This document shows, piece after piece, positions 31,962-44,352 of a DNA stretch of 64,000 nt. The notes beneath the pieces are model-generated. The model had not been told where the DNA came from. It made no database searches and saw only the letters and a list, made by a program, of their open reading frames with translations. This DNA comes from Cryptomeria japonica (taxonomy: Eukaryota > Streptophyta > Pinopsida > Cupressales > Cupressaceae): the NCBI RefSeq assembly GCF_030272615.1, contig NC_081407.1, forward strand, positions 442,521,213-442,585,212, written 5' to 3'. Position 1 is the stretch's first letter, and every line of letters starts with the position of its first letter. The translations under genes and the position numbers were made by a program.

Positions 31962-34674
31962 ATGCCGATACCGATTACCGAGCACAAATTTGAGCGAGTT
32001 CGACGGTTCCAGCGCCTAGATGACTATGGACCAGCGGTACGCAAATTCAAAAATTTAATTTTTATGCACTTTTGATAGGTTTTTAGCTGAGTCCAAGTCA
32101 AGTCAGAGCAAGAGCACTGAAACTACAGTTTTGGCGCTTTTGCTCCATGAACTAGCGCTACTGCGCCGCAATGGCGCTATTGCCCCATTGTTTGAGCGCT
32201 TTTGTTTTGTAGTAGCATTATTGTATGCAAGTTTAAGCGCTGTTAATTAATAAGCGCTATTGAGGGCATTTTTGAGTGCTATTGAACTTTATTAGCGCTA
32301 CTGTGTAGTTGTTTGAGCGCATTTGTAGTTTGAGCGCTATGGGATAGCTGAGTGAGTGCTTTTGCTAGGGTTGTAGTGCTATTGTTGGGAAACTAGCGCT
32401 TTTGATGGTAAAATAGCACTTTTGCTTTAGGATAAAGAGATGCCCCAGTTTGGATGAAGAAAATCTCCTGATGCTAATGATTGATGGATGGCAAGGTGAA
32501 GTGGGAGTTGTTTTGAACCATAGCAGCCTGATGAGACTTAGGTCATTTGTTAGGATAAATGCTCATTGAAGTCTAGGTGGCCATGATTGCTTACCTGTTG
32601 AGACCCGAAGATACTTGATCAAAGTATCTGTTGATAGTCTAGGTTTAAACTTAAGAAAGTTTGAAAACAAAACAATTGATGGTGATTTGATGAATGTCCA
32701 TGTGTAGGAGGAGTTGCGCATGTTGCAGTTACGTGAGCGACATCCTGCGACACAGGGGTTGCGGGATCGATTGACACAGGTGGAGATAGACTGTATTGCC
32801 ATGATGGGACTATATGAGGTGATGCACATGCCCGTGATTTGTATGAATCACAGATTGATCACAGCGTTAGCAGAGCGGTGGCACAGCGAGACGTGCACCT
32901 TCCATTTGGCACAGGGGGAGATGACAGTGACCCTGGAGGATGTGTGGTGCATCCTCCGGATTCCGATTCGAGGAGAGTTGGTCACATATGATAGATCCTG
33001 GGGGACTCTTGCAGTGTAGAGGTTTTTTGATGAGGACGTTTTCATTGATGATGGGTCCATTGCCTGGGAGGAGATAGCGGCGTTATATGAGCCTCTTCCA
33101 GCAGTTTTATCAAGTATTGTGGGAGGTCTTCTTTGTCCTAACAGGCGATCACATGGTTTGGCCGTCGGATGGGGACAGGTTATCGAGATGATGATGACCG
33201 AGAGGACCCGCTTTGCGTGGGGGCCGTGTGTGCTGGCGCACCTGTACCAGGAGCTCCATGAGGTGGTTTACTGGGGGAGGGGTTCCTTAGCAGTGGGCAT
33301 GACACTGCTGCATATTTGGGCTTGGGAGCACCTACCAGTGACTCGACCGGTGAGTCTGAGATTCCGGGCAGTAGATCAACCATACATGTTCATGTATAGC
33401 GGCATGATGAGTCAGCCCCACCTGGGGAAGTTAGAGTGGTGGCGGCGGGCGCTAGACGATCTGGATGCAGTGATATGGCGGCCATACTTGGAGTGTGAGC
33501 CATGGGATGATGATGCAAAGGCACTGCCTTACGTTTTTATGACCCGATTTCTCATTGGGAGGACCGCATACCATGTGGAGAGACAAGTGCCTAGGAGAGT
33601 GCTGAGACAGTTTGGGCGGCAGCAGGGACTGCTCAGTGGATCAGGAGAGTATGCTCGAGTTATTCGGAAGAGGTACGCATGGGGGCCAGTGCTAACATAT
33701 GATCAGGCATTGGCAGAGTTTTGGACACTGCAGGCGAGACCGTGGGACATACGACCGAGGGTCGTGGATGCAGGTGTTACAGATGAGTACCGCAGTACCG
33801 GGCAGCGCACCTGATCTTACGGATCTCTGATCTAGAAGAGCCGATCCCAGCTTTTGAGGATGAGAGGGGACGGAGACGGAGGAGGGCAGGAGATCGAGGA
33901 CCGAGGGTAGGTGGAGGAGATGGAGGAGGAGGAGGTGGAGGGGGAGGAGGAGGAGGAGGAGGGTTGGGGATGCGGAGTCAGCGGAGAGGGAGAGGTGGAC
34001 TGCCTCTACAGATATCACAGGGACCATTGATATGGGGAGGAGTTCAGTTGAGTGGGAGGGGGATGGAGAGGGAGATCCCGATGGACAGAGGGGAGGGGAC
34101 TACTAGAGAGGGTGGTGCAGGTGAGGCGGCCATGGATACTGGGGAGGGAGCTACTGGAGATCTGCGAGAGCATATGATAGTATGTTTGCAGACTCGGATA
34201 GAGGATTTGGAGGCGAAGGTGGCAGCTAGAGACGTGCAGCTATTTGCACGGGAGTCAGAGCTAGCGGTGGTGCTGCGGGAGAGGGATAGTGCAGTGGAGA
34301 GATTGGCAGAGTTGCAGGAGAGAGTGCGGGTTGGAGTAGGAGCACAGGGGCCTACGGGGGAGGTGATGAGGGAGATGCGACGAGCACAGGCGGAGATAGA
34401 CTACTGGCGGGGTTTATATGAGCAGGTGGTGCCAGTTAGTCAGCAAGCTCTTAGCTATTCGCAGATGCGGCAGGCTAGATCAAAGCGATCGCAGAGGGTG
34501 CAGAGCAGTGGGGGTGTGATGGGTCCGCTGCAGAGGGAGAGATCAGGGGATGCAGGAGTGAGTGGTGGTTCGATGAGGCCTCCACGGAGAGATGGATTAG
34601 GTGGTGCAGGCACCAGTGGGAGAGCAGGTGGCGATGGTGGTGGTGGTACAGCATCTGGCCAGAGTGGCATTTGA
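31962..34674 (+). pseudogene. Antisense plant mobile domain (PMD) ORF of element A
   Basis: On the strand opposite to gag-pol, a short ATG exon (31962-32036, RVRRFQRLDDYG) and a main coding part from 32708 are separated by a probable GT-AG intron. The main part matches the plant mobile domain: LITALAERWHSETCTFHL, GEMTVTLEDVWCILRIPI, CPNRRSHGLAVGWG and VIEMMMTERTRFAWGPCVLAHLYQEL. A Gly-rich linker, a coiled coil (about 34166-34330) and a basic tail with SSGGVMGP follow. The domain is shared with the host MAIL1/MAIN proteins and is known from Gypsy elements. The ORF is broken in a few places. Confidence 0.82.
32133..32420 (+). repeat. About 20-bp periodic array in the antisense intron of element A
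   Basis: Fifteen or so copies of an AGCGCTNTTG-like word lie at intervals of 17-22 bp (for example 32133, 32154, 32173, 32194, 32294, 32315, 32395). The sequence between copies is not conserved. The array is inside the probable intron of the PMD ORF. Confidence 0.75.
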
Positions 34675-37236
34675 GAGAGCATTTTTGTATATATGTATTG
34701 TATCATTGTTTATTTTTGGACTGCATCTTGGATGGTTCTTGGTAGCCGATTTTGTAGACTTCATTGTACTCTGATATATGAGATGATATATATGAGGAGA
34801 TCCCATATTTTGATGATATGTATGGATGTTTATGCAGGATGATGGGTGATTGCTTAGATGGATGTGTGTATATGTATGCATTTGATGAGATGTTTCTTAT
34901 ATGCATGTTTTTATGATGATTTATGATGTAGGTTACTGACATATGAATGCAGGTATGATTTGTTTTGATTTTTGATGTAATGCTTTTATGTATGTAATGC
35001 CATGATGATGATGTATGCTTATGATGATTTATGAACAGGATTTTGGTGTTTCCTATTTTGATATAGTGATGAGATAATGATATGCAATGATTGAATGAAT
35101 GATGTTATGTATGGATATGCATCTAGATGTTTTTAGATGAATGTAATATGAATAAACAAAATGTAAAGTACAAATGTTTATATGATAATGCCTTTAAACG
35201 AATGCATATGTAAAATGGATATTTATAAAAAGGTATGAACCAATGTTTGGAAACAAATGGATTTTATGATTCTAAATACGTAAATATGATTTAAGTACAA
35301 ATGATAATGTGATGATACTATAACTAGTGTTTTAATAACTGCACCTTAATGCAATTAAAAAGAGGATAATGAATGTAATGTGAATGAATCCTAAAATGAG
35401 CATAATAAGATACATAGTTAATGGACAAATGAATGCACTTTTTCACTAAATGGATAAATGAATGTGTACAATAATAAATGATAAAGGATAATAAAATGAT
35501 AATGGATAACTGACACTAAAGGAATGCCTAGTAAATGACTGAATATAATCAAAGACAATTTGATCCCACGAATGAATCTAATTATTTATGATTGATGCAA
35601 TGATGCAAATGTTTTAATGAAAACTAATGTCCAAAATGAACTATATGCAATGTTAAGTTAGAAATGACATGAATGTACTTAATGCAAGATGCAACTAAAT
35701 GCGATGATGATATGACCATGAGGAATGCAAGGTTTTTGAGACTTTGCATGATGCATTGATGATGTATCAGAGTACTCAGTCATGATTGTATCCAAGACCC
35801 ATTTTAATGGTCACTTTTGCATATAAAACCTACATATGAATGGATGAATGAATGGGTGATATGCAACGGAATGCAATATATAAACAGATGAGGTGTAATG
35901 GCGATCCATATTACTCTATTTTCATCATTGAGCTTTTAAAATGTTGGAAGAGAATACAAGCATCTTGACATAATGATTCAAGATGACCTGAGTATTCCTT
36001 TCATGGATTTTATATAGCAAGTTAATACAAACGACTTGATATAAGGGTCAAGTCAACCAGAGTATTGCTTGCGGAACAGACAAGGATTATCTTCGTTCAT
36101 GCATGACTTGGATCATCCTCCTTGATCTTAGGCTGATCATATCCTGAGACAAGTGCATACCGTACTAAGAGATAAAAACCTTTATCCAGTTTGGATGAGG
36201 TAGGAGGAACCAAAGGAAGAGCATTGCACCTGCAAACAAACAGTATATACATAAAGAATAAAGAATAAGGATCCTTGGTAATGGTTCATGCTCATATGGT
36301 CGAGGTATACGTTGTAGTCAGCAAGTCGTAGTGATCTATGACTGCATTTGGCATAAGATCACATAGCTTGGTGAACTTCCCACGTAGACACCATTAGTAC
36401 ATGCCCCAGAACTTCATCGGAAATAATGTGCAAACGATACAAAACAATGCTGAAAAGATCCCGATACAGATAAATGAATGATTGTACTCACAAACCAACC
36501 AAGTATTTGATAGCTTAACATAATTTTCTTGTCAAAGAAAACGTCACTGTTTGTCTTTGTTTTGGTAAGGAAGGATGCATCCTTGTTGAAGACAGTTTTG
36601 AGTATTGATGGTGATTGTGTGGTCGATTGGTAAATGGTCATCGTGTGAGTATTTTGTCAATGTTTGTTTTGGTATCTGCATGGATGAGTATGTACAAGGT
36701 GTTGCCATGTTTTTGTGTGATTTTTGATGTTTTCTGATGTTTTTGGATTTTGTATTGTTTTGAATGTTTTTGGTATTTTGTTGAGACATTTTCCAATGTT
36801 TTTGGTATTTTGATGATTGCTTGAATGAAGAACTTAATGAATCATAAGACAATGTAGAATCCACTTCCATCAATAGGTTAAAGGCATTGCCCCCAGTTTT
36901 AGACATGACTATGAAAAAGCGGGATGCAAGATGTATGGAGTACTATCCTAATTGCAGATGAATAACAAGCCATGGTTTTGGATGGATGGATGTATGTATA
37001 AAGTAGATGTGATCGCAACAAGTCTGAAAGATAATGGAGCCATAGCCTTTACGAGTGGCACCTGTTTGCCAGGTTTTCACCATCGTACTTATCCAAGGTG
37101 CCACTGGAGTGGTTGTTCGTCGTTTGGATGCATGATTTTTCTTTACTTTTTTGAATGTTTTTGTATTTTCTTCAGGACATTTTTCTGAATGTTTTTGGTT
37201 ATTTCCGGTATGTAGGGGAGCCTGATGCTCTGTACA
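34675..37236. other. Non-coding spacer between convergent antisense ORF and pol, element A
   Basis: Low-complexity DNA rich in ATG-containing words (ATGATG, AATGAATG, ATGCAA) fills 34700-35900. It then becomes more ordinary, with TGTTTTTGG repeats at 36715-36810 and a stem of AGTGGCACCT / AGGTGCCACT at 37054-37105. No gene is supported. Element B has a shorter spacer of similar composition at 49977-51710. Confidence 0.6.
37054..37105. other. Inverted repeat in the pol trailer of element A
   Basis: AGTGGCACCT (37054-37063) and AGGTGCCACT (37096-37105) form a perfect 10-bp inverted repeat around a conserved interior (GTTTTCACCAT-GTACTT). Element B shows the same interior with GGCGC/GCGCC arms at 51472-51516. 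Confidence 0.6.
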
Positions 37237-39304
37237 ACTTAGGTATAAAACCATTTTAGGTGCATGCTGTTGATTGGATCTGCAAGCGGTTCTCCTTCTG
37301 AGGTAGCCAACTGATATGCCCCGGGCCCGAATACAGCAGTGACAACATATGGGCCCAGCCAGTTTGATTCAAACTTGCCCTGATGTTCTCTGTTTGGTTG
37401 GTTGTGAGTATTCTCTCGTAGAACAAGATCACCTGGGTGAACTCACAAAGCTGGTTCCCACTTTTTGGTACGACCTGATTTTTGCTGAAATCATACATTG
37501 TTAAAAAAATATAATGATTTAAGCTTGAAGAGGTCCCATTTGAAGTAATTGAAGAGAGTTAAATCAAAGGCTCTTAGATCAAAATTTCTTGGATAGAACC
37601 TCTCTAATTCTAAATCATACTTGCAATGGAGTCTCCTTTGCATCTATCAAATGCTGATAAAAAACCAATTTTACATTAGCTTTTGTGGGGTCAAATTAAT
37701 TCATTTAAAAGTTTTTTTTTTAAAAGTATTTAGTCCTTATTATAAGCTTTCCAAATAGTATAATTTTTAATATATTTAATTTCATTAATATATTTTTATT
37801 TTATTTCTTATGAATGTAGGTTTTTCACTGAACATGAACTTCTATGTTCAATGCATTGGGAAAAATAGTAAACTAATTCAAAAAAATTCTAAAAAATATC
37901 TATGCACTAGGTATTGGTGTTTTCTTTCTAACAAAAAAAAATAAAAAATTTTGATATATATAGAACAAGTTATGTGTTCAAACGTACACCTATATCCAAA
38001 TTATAATTAGTCGAACTTCAAAACATAATAAAATAAAAAATATTCAACATATCACTATCAAACAAAGTGCATGCCCTGTGTATTGATGTTACAAACCAAA
38101 ATTCAAAAGAATTAAGTTTTATCATTTATAGAAAAAAAAAATATGCGTTTCGGGATACACATCACTCTTAAAAAATGTTGTTTTCTGTAAACATCCACTT
38201 TTTGAGGGAGATGGAAAAATCAATAAACTTTATTTCAAACAAATTTGCAAAAAATATATTTAGAATCTAAAAACAAGATGTTAAAGATCACTACTTTATA
38301 TCATCTTCAAATTCTTAATGGTTTAAAAGTTATAGGTGTTAGAAAGTGAAGGTTTTTTTCAAAATATTAATCTAAGTGTCAAAGTTGGTCAAAAAGTGGG
38401 AACCAGTATTGTGAGTTCACCCACCTACCTCAAATGTACGAGGTCTAACTCGGTGATTATAGCTTCTGCTCATGCACTGCTGATAGGCTTTGAGGTGATT
38501 GTATGCAGCTTGTCACTTCTCATCGAGTAACTCTAAGTCCTGAAGACGGGATACTCTATATGCTTCATCATCGATGAGATTGTGCAAGGAAACCCGTAGT
38601 GATGGTATCTCAACCTCAATAGGCAAGATAGCTTCTGCACCATAGACCAACGAATAAGGAGTTGCACCTGTAGGGGTTCGAATGCTAGTTCGATATGCCC
38701 ATAGCACTGGATTTAGTTGAACATGCCAATCACGACCGGCATCATTAACTGTCTTCTTTAGGATCCTCAATATATTTTTATTTGATGCTTTAGCCTGACC
38801 ATTGCCTTGTGGGTAATAGGGGGTGGAAAAGCGATGTTGGATATGAAATTTTTCACAAAGTTCACGGACATCCTGATTTTTGAAAGGAAGACCGTTATTT
38901 GTGATGATGGACATGGGCACACCATACTGGCAGATGATGTAGTTGAGGATGAATGAGGCAATCTGCTTGTCGGTGACTTGGGTAAGTGGAACAGCTTCGA
39001 TCCACTTTGTGAAATATTCGGTGGCGGTAATAATGAATTTATGGACGTTGGATGAAGATGGATGGATTTTACCCACAAGATCAAGGCCCCATTGACAAAA
39101 AGGCCATGGTGTTGTGATTGGTTGTAGTTCCTGGGCTGGTGCATGTATCAGGTCACCATGAACTTGACATTTCTTGCATTTTCTGATAAAGTAGTAGGAA
39201 TCTTTTTCCATAGATGGCCAATAGTATCCATTGCGCAGGAGTTTCTTGGCTAGTGATGGACCACCTGAATGAGTCCCACAAATTCCTTCATGTACCTCTT
39301 CCAA
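37237..39304 (-). pseudogene. Integrase of element A, containing a DNA transposon
   Basis: The stretch 38513-39304 contains the zinc-binding region (HEGICGTHSGGPSLAKKLL, CKKCQVHGDLIHAPA), the core (WGLDLVGKIHPSSSNVHKF, VPLTQVTDKQIASF, PYYPQGNGQAKASNKN) and the distal part (TPTGATPYSLVYGAEAILP). The integrase C-terminal portion continues beyond a 988-bp inserted transposon, at about 37237-37434. It would join the cDNA to host DNA. The element is a fossil, so no activity is implied. Confidence 0.88.
37435..38422. mobile_element. Non-autonomous DNA transposon with 33-bp terminal inverted repeats, inserted in element A
   Basis: The ends GGGTGAACTCACAA... (37435) and ...TTGTGAGTTCACCC (38422) match as inverted repeats over about 33 bp with two mismatches. 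The direct repeat ACCT flanks the element at 37431-37434 and 38423-38426. Element B, which lacks it, has uninterrupted TCACCTACCTCAAATG at the same site (about 51901-51916), which confirms the limits. The interior is AT-rich with no coding frame. The superfamily is open: a 4-bp duplication does not fit the commonest plant types. Confidence 0.85.
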
Positions 39305-39400
39305 GGCCTTTGTTATCTCATCTTGTTCTAGACATCGAAGGAGAGTACCATCAAGATTGCGACGGTATAAGGTTTTAGCAATAATGGCATATCGAGCAGT

Positions 39401-40483
39401 TTAGCAAATGAAGGTTTTACGTTGGTTATTGGATTGGTTGGGAGGAAGGGTGTGATCGCGGAGATAGGTGTAGAATTCACCATACCATGGGGATTCAGAA
39501 CCGACAAGGCGACATATCATTTCGGATTCGGGGATATCATAAGCAGGAATCCAAAGTTGTTCGACCAAGAACTCGTAGCGTGTTGAATTCTGTGGAAGAT
39601 CTAGTAGAGATGCGATGGTAGCCATAGCATCAGCAGCTCGATTCTGATCTCTTGGTATCTGCTCAAAAGTGATAGTAGTAAATGATGTCTTTAGAGTGTC
39701 CACCATTTGCTTATATGGCATGGGTTTATCATCCTTGGTCTGATATTCATCGGTTGCTTGTCGAATGACCAGTTGGGAGTCGCCATATACTTGTAGTTCT
39801 TGTAATTTCCATTGTACGGCTAACCTGAGTCCTATGATCAAGGCCTCATACTCTGCTATGTTGTTGGTGCATGGAAATGTGAGCCTGTAAGACTTCAGGA
39901 TGCTATCACCTTGAGGTGTGATAAACAGAATGTCTGCCCCCAAGCCATGCCTAGTGTATGAACCATCAAAGTATAATTTCCATGGTTGCGTTGTTGTGAT
40001 CATGAATATCTCTTCGTCTGGAAAATTGGAAATGAGAGGATGATCACCTATGAGAGGTGCATCGGCCAACTAATCTGCAATAACTTGCCCTTTGATAGCT
40101 TTACGGTCTACATACTCGATATCAAATTCACTTAGAATCATCACCCATTTGGCCAAGCAGCCTGTCAATGCTACTTTGTTGAGTAAATACTTGAGTGGAT
40201 CAATCTTTGCAATGAGTTATACTTTGTGGGTTAACAGATAGTGCCTCAGTTTAGTGGCTGCTAAGATTACTGCTAAGCAAGCTCGCTCAATAGGTGTGTA
40301 ATTGAGTTCATAGCCCACCAGTGTGCGAGAGATGTAGTAAACAACACACTCTTTCCCTTCTGCATTATGTTGTGCCATTAGTACACCCAATGCTGTACTT
40401 GTTGCTAAGATATAAAGTAACAACGGTCTACTTGGATCTGGTGGCATTAGCAATGGTGGATTCATGAGATAGTCTTTAAGCAT
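39401..40483 (-). pseudogene. RNase H and second (archaeal-type) RNase H of element A
   Basis: The stretch 40217-40483 is the RT-linked RNase H start (LLLYILATSTALGVLMAQ, VYYISRTLVGYELNYTPIE). The stretch 39401-40069 is a separate RNase H of the archaeal/plant type (WKLYFDGSYTRHGLG, NNIAEYEALIIGLRLAV, LQVYGDSQLVIRQ, PRDQNRAADAMATIA). Two RNase H domains in series are the hallmark of the Tat lineage. Confidence 0.88.
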
Positions 40484-40600
40484 TTGAAATGCTTGTTGGC
40501 ATCGGGCATCCCACTAAAAGCGGATGTTCTTATGTAGCAGGTGTGTAAATGGGTGACACTTATCAGCCAGTTGTGCAATGAATCTTCGGATGGATTGAAG

Positions 40601-41497
40601 TCATCCTTGTAATGTCCTTAGCTGACTGATATTCTTTGGAGGTGGCATGTCCATGATTGCTTTTACCTTTGCTGGGTCAACCTCAATACCTTTGCTTGAG
40701 ACAATGTATTCTAGAAGTTTCCCGGAGGTTACTCCAAAGACACATTTCTTTGGGTTGAGTCGAACATGGTATTGTTCCAGTCTATCAAAGATTTTATCTA
40801 AGATGTGGAGATGCCCTTCTCTGGTGAGTGATTTTGCTAGTAAGTCATCCACATAATCTTCCATCATAGTATGCATCATGTCATGGAAGATGGTGTTCAT
40901 TGCTCTTTGATAGGTTGCTCCTGCATTCTTGAGACTAAAAGGCATTACATTCCAGCAATATGTGCCCCATGGACAGGTGAGGGCTATCTTATGTTGATCT
41001 TCTAGTGCGATCTTTATCTGATTGTATCCTAAAAAGCCATCCATAAGTGAAAGAATGGCATGTCCCGCTGTCAGATCCACTATGATGTCGATATTTGGTA
41101 GGGGGAAGTCATCCTTAGGACATGCCTTATTTAGATCCCTGAAGTCGGTACAAATGCGGATGCCCCCTTTTGGTTTGCCGATAGGCACAACATTGGAGAT
41201 CCATTCTGCATAATCAATTGGTCTAATGAAACCAACATCTAGGAGTTTCTTGAGTTCTGTTTTGACTAGCACTGCAATTTGAGGATGCATCTTACGAAGC
41301 TTCTGCTTGACAGGTTTGGCTCCTTCTGCTACGGTAAGGTGATGCATGACTAAATCAGGATCAAGCCCAGGCATGTCTACATATGACCATGCAAAGTTGA
41401 TCTGACGCTTCTGGAAGAACTCTATAAATTTAGGCTGTTCCGCTGTAGTGAGAAGAGATGCTAGATGTATGAGATGAGGATTTTCAGGAGTCCCCAC
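40601..41497 (-). pseudogene. Reverse transcriptase of element A
   Basis: The long open stretch has the pre-RT segment (FAWSYVDMPGLDPDLVMHHL) and the RT motifs IRPIDYAEWISNVVPI, RICTDFRDLNKACPKDDFPL, LSLMDGFLGYNQI, VMPFSLKNAGATYQRAM and EDYVDDLL with the YVDD centre. It is the Ty3/Gypsy type and closely related to that of element B. Confidence 0.92.
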
Positions 41498-42148
41498 ATT
41501 GTATTCTTTGGTTTCCTCGATGAGAATCGTTGATCATTCCTGTTGTGTACTATCAGGGAGAATGTCAAACCCTTCATCCTCAGGCGCCTCAGAGAGGTTT
41601 TCACCATTGGATACACTCTTTCTTTTTACTTTTGTTGGATCAAACAGTGCCACAGTGTGGTTTTCACTGGAAGATCCATGTTTTATTGTTATATTTTTGC
41701 AGCTGAAAGGTTTGACATCCGCCTCGAAGTATGCTGCGCTATTAAGTTCAATGGCGAATCCAGCTTTGTGATCCCTGCTTGGTAGGTTATCCCTTAATTC
41801 CAAAAAGTCAATGATGGCCTCATCGTTTTGGAAGAAGTCAAGACATGGGGGAATTGGTTGGTTCCATTCGATGAGTTCAGGGTGGATAATGGGCATTACT
41901 TCATCGATTAGGTTAAGTGCGTTAGATGTATCAGTGAGGGTTAAGACGTTATGGTGAAGGTCGTTAATGGTACTCTCCCTATCAGAATCATGCGTAGGAT
42001 GAGATGTAGGGTCTGTGGAAGATGTTTCCAGTTCGGGAACCCAAGTGGTCTTTATCTGTGCTTCTCTGTAAACAGGGATGTCTTTGTGTGGTGGAGGTGG
42101 TGATGTGTCTTCCTCATCTGAAGTGTTAAGCTATACAGAATCAAATTC
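41498..42148 (-). pseudogene. Linker region between G-patch and RT of element A
   Basis: Acidic, low-conservation coding-like stretch (for example FLELRDNLPSRDHKAGFAIEL near 41800, LSEAPEDEGFDILP near 41560). The same words occur at the corresponding place in element B (LSEAPEDGRLDILP). No enzyme motif is seen. Confidence 0.65.
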
Positions 42149-42820
42149 TCACTCATGTGAGTCAGTCTCTGAGTCACTTTCCAGCATCCGATTACTATAC
42201 CATACTGGGATGTCTTTGGAGTTAAATACTGCAGGTGTGATTGGTTGATGTACCTTTGTAGTGATCGGTGCTACAGGAAGGTTGATGGGGATAAAAGAAT
42301 ATGGTACAGGGAGTATCGGTAGTGTTGACTCAGTTGCTTCTGCTAGAACTACTGGTGCCATAGATGCTGCTATGGGTTTTGATATAGTTGCTGCTGCTAA
42401 TGGTACTATGGATGTAATGGTTGCTGCGGATGGGATTACTGGTTTGATTGGTGGGATGATTGGTATTGTAGACGGTTGTGTTGGAGTTTTGAGCCTCGGT
42501 GGGGCAGTTGTGATGGTGCTTGATGCTGCTTTGATAATGAAAGGTGTCCTTTTTGCAGTAGGCTGACATAATGGTTTGTTGGGTTTTCCTTTGAATTTGA
42601 GTTTAAGAAAAATCTCTTTTTCAAAGCCTAGGCATGTATTACCTTTGGGCTTTAATTCCGGCAATAGAGGTTCATGTCGTCCTTGTTTGCAATATCCTGA
42701 AGCACTCTGACCATCATACCCCATTCTTTGCATAATGAGGAGGCCTTTGCCATACTGATCCGTAGGAAGTCTAACTTGTGGTATATCAGTGGTGATGGGA
42801 TCTTTATAGATCCAGTCCAC
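42149..42820 (-). pseudogene. G-patch-like segment and Pro-rich linker of element A
   Basis: The stretch carries YGKGLLIMQRMGYDGQSASG followed by a basic run and LGFE, the pattern of a G-patch (an RNA-binding Gly-rich motif). Then comes a long Pro/Ile/Thr/Ala-rich linker. It lies between retropepsin and RT, as in element B (YGKGFKILQRFGYDGKSPLG). Confidence 0.7.
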
Positions 42821-42832
42821 TAAGTCCTCCTC

Positions 42833-44014
42833 TTAGGTTTCTTCTTCTTGACTCTTTCCAAGGATGAAAGGTGTCAAAGCACATGCTGGCGTGACTAGTG
42901 GTTGCTGGAGTACCTGTTGTGGTTTACCATGTGTTCTAGGAGAAGTGGGCATTTGTCCCACACAAAAGAGTTGACTCAAGTTGTATTCCCCAGGACCTTC
43001 CTCTGCTATTTTCATTTTAAGCTTTTCTTGCTTTGGTATAGTGGTGTTTGAACTGGCAAGAGAGGCGGGACTTATATATGATGTGGAAGAAATGGCTTTT
43101 CTATTATTAGGAACGGTAATCTCTGGTTGATGGCTGATATTATGGCAATATGCAAATGGATTTGCATAGCCCAGGATTGTGATCTCTACACTATTATGTG
43201 GGAACTTGATACATTGATGGTAGGTAGATGGAACGGCTTGCATGGCGTGTATCCAGGGTCTCCCTAACAATAGATTATATGGCAGAGGAAGGTCCAGAAC
43301 TTGACAGATGATGTGTTTTACCATAGGGCCCACTCGGATTGGGAGTACCACAGCTCCTTTGGATGAACGCTCTGCATCGTCATAGGCTTTGATTGTGATC
43401 TTCTTGCGAGGATCCACTGATTCTACTGCATATCCCAATGCTGTGACCAACTGTAGTGTACAAATATTTAGGTCTGCCCCATTATCGATCAAGACTCGCT
43501 TGATCCTATGCTGGTTAATAAATCCTTCGATGTGGAGTGAGGCGTTATGAGGTTGCTGGAAGGAAGAGTTGTCACTTTCGAAAAAAGTGAGACAAGGTGA
43601 TGACTTTAGACTTCCAACCATGGCTTGAAATTGGTCTGTATTCAGATTTGTAGGGACTGACGCCTCTTGGAGTGCTTGATCCAAGACAGTTTTATGAGAG
43701 GGCGATAGGCGCAATAGCTCTAAAATGGATATAAGCACAGGCGTTTTATCTAATTGTTCCACAAGATTGTATTGCTTTGGGATGGAGGTGGTGCCTTGTG
43801 GACCTGCCTTTATGGTGACCTTGCCACGACGTGTAACAACATTGCAATTTGAGTTGGGATTTTTGAAGGTTATTATTGCAACTTGTTCACTGGCATCATA
43901 CAGATGATTTACAGTGTAATTATATGCAGCCTGTGTATAATCAGTGGTATCAGTGTCTCGCCTGGAAGTGGAAGGACCCCTTTGATCTTGTGATGGAAGT
44001 GGATTTTTTAACAT
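42833..44014 (-). pseudogene. Gag end and retropepsin of element A
   Basis: The 393-codon stretch contains NPNSNCNVVTRRGKVTI, FQAMVGSLKSSPCLTF, a retropepsin region centred on HRIKRVLIDNGADLNICTL, and the flap/second-half motifs SSKGAVVLPIRVGP and LPLPYNLLLGRPWIHAMQA. The aspartic protease would process the Gag-Pol polyprotein. Confidence 0.87.
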
Positions 44015-44352
44015 TAGATGATCATTATTTGTTGTTTTTGGGTCATGTCCTTCAATTTCAATTTCTCCTCGGTCAATAAGATCCTGAATAAGATCTTTTA
44101 ATCAGTGACAATTATTTGTCTTGTGTCCTCTTCCTTGATGGAATTCACAGTGTTCAGTATCTCTCCACCATGCCGGTTTGACATGAGGCTCATAGTTTGA
44201 TAGTTTAGGTAGAGTGACCAAATTTTGAGAAATGAGTTGGCGCAATACTATTTCAATGGGTTCCCCTAAGGGAGTGTATGTTCATTTCTATTTTTGCTGA
44301 CGAGGTCTTGGTTCATCATGAGATGTGATGTGACCTTGATTCAAAGGAACAT

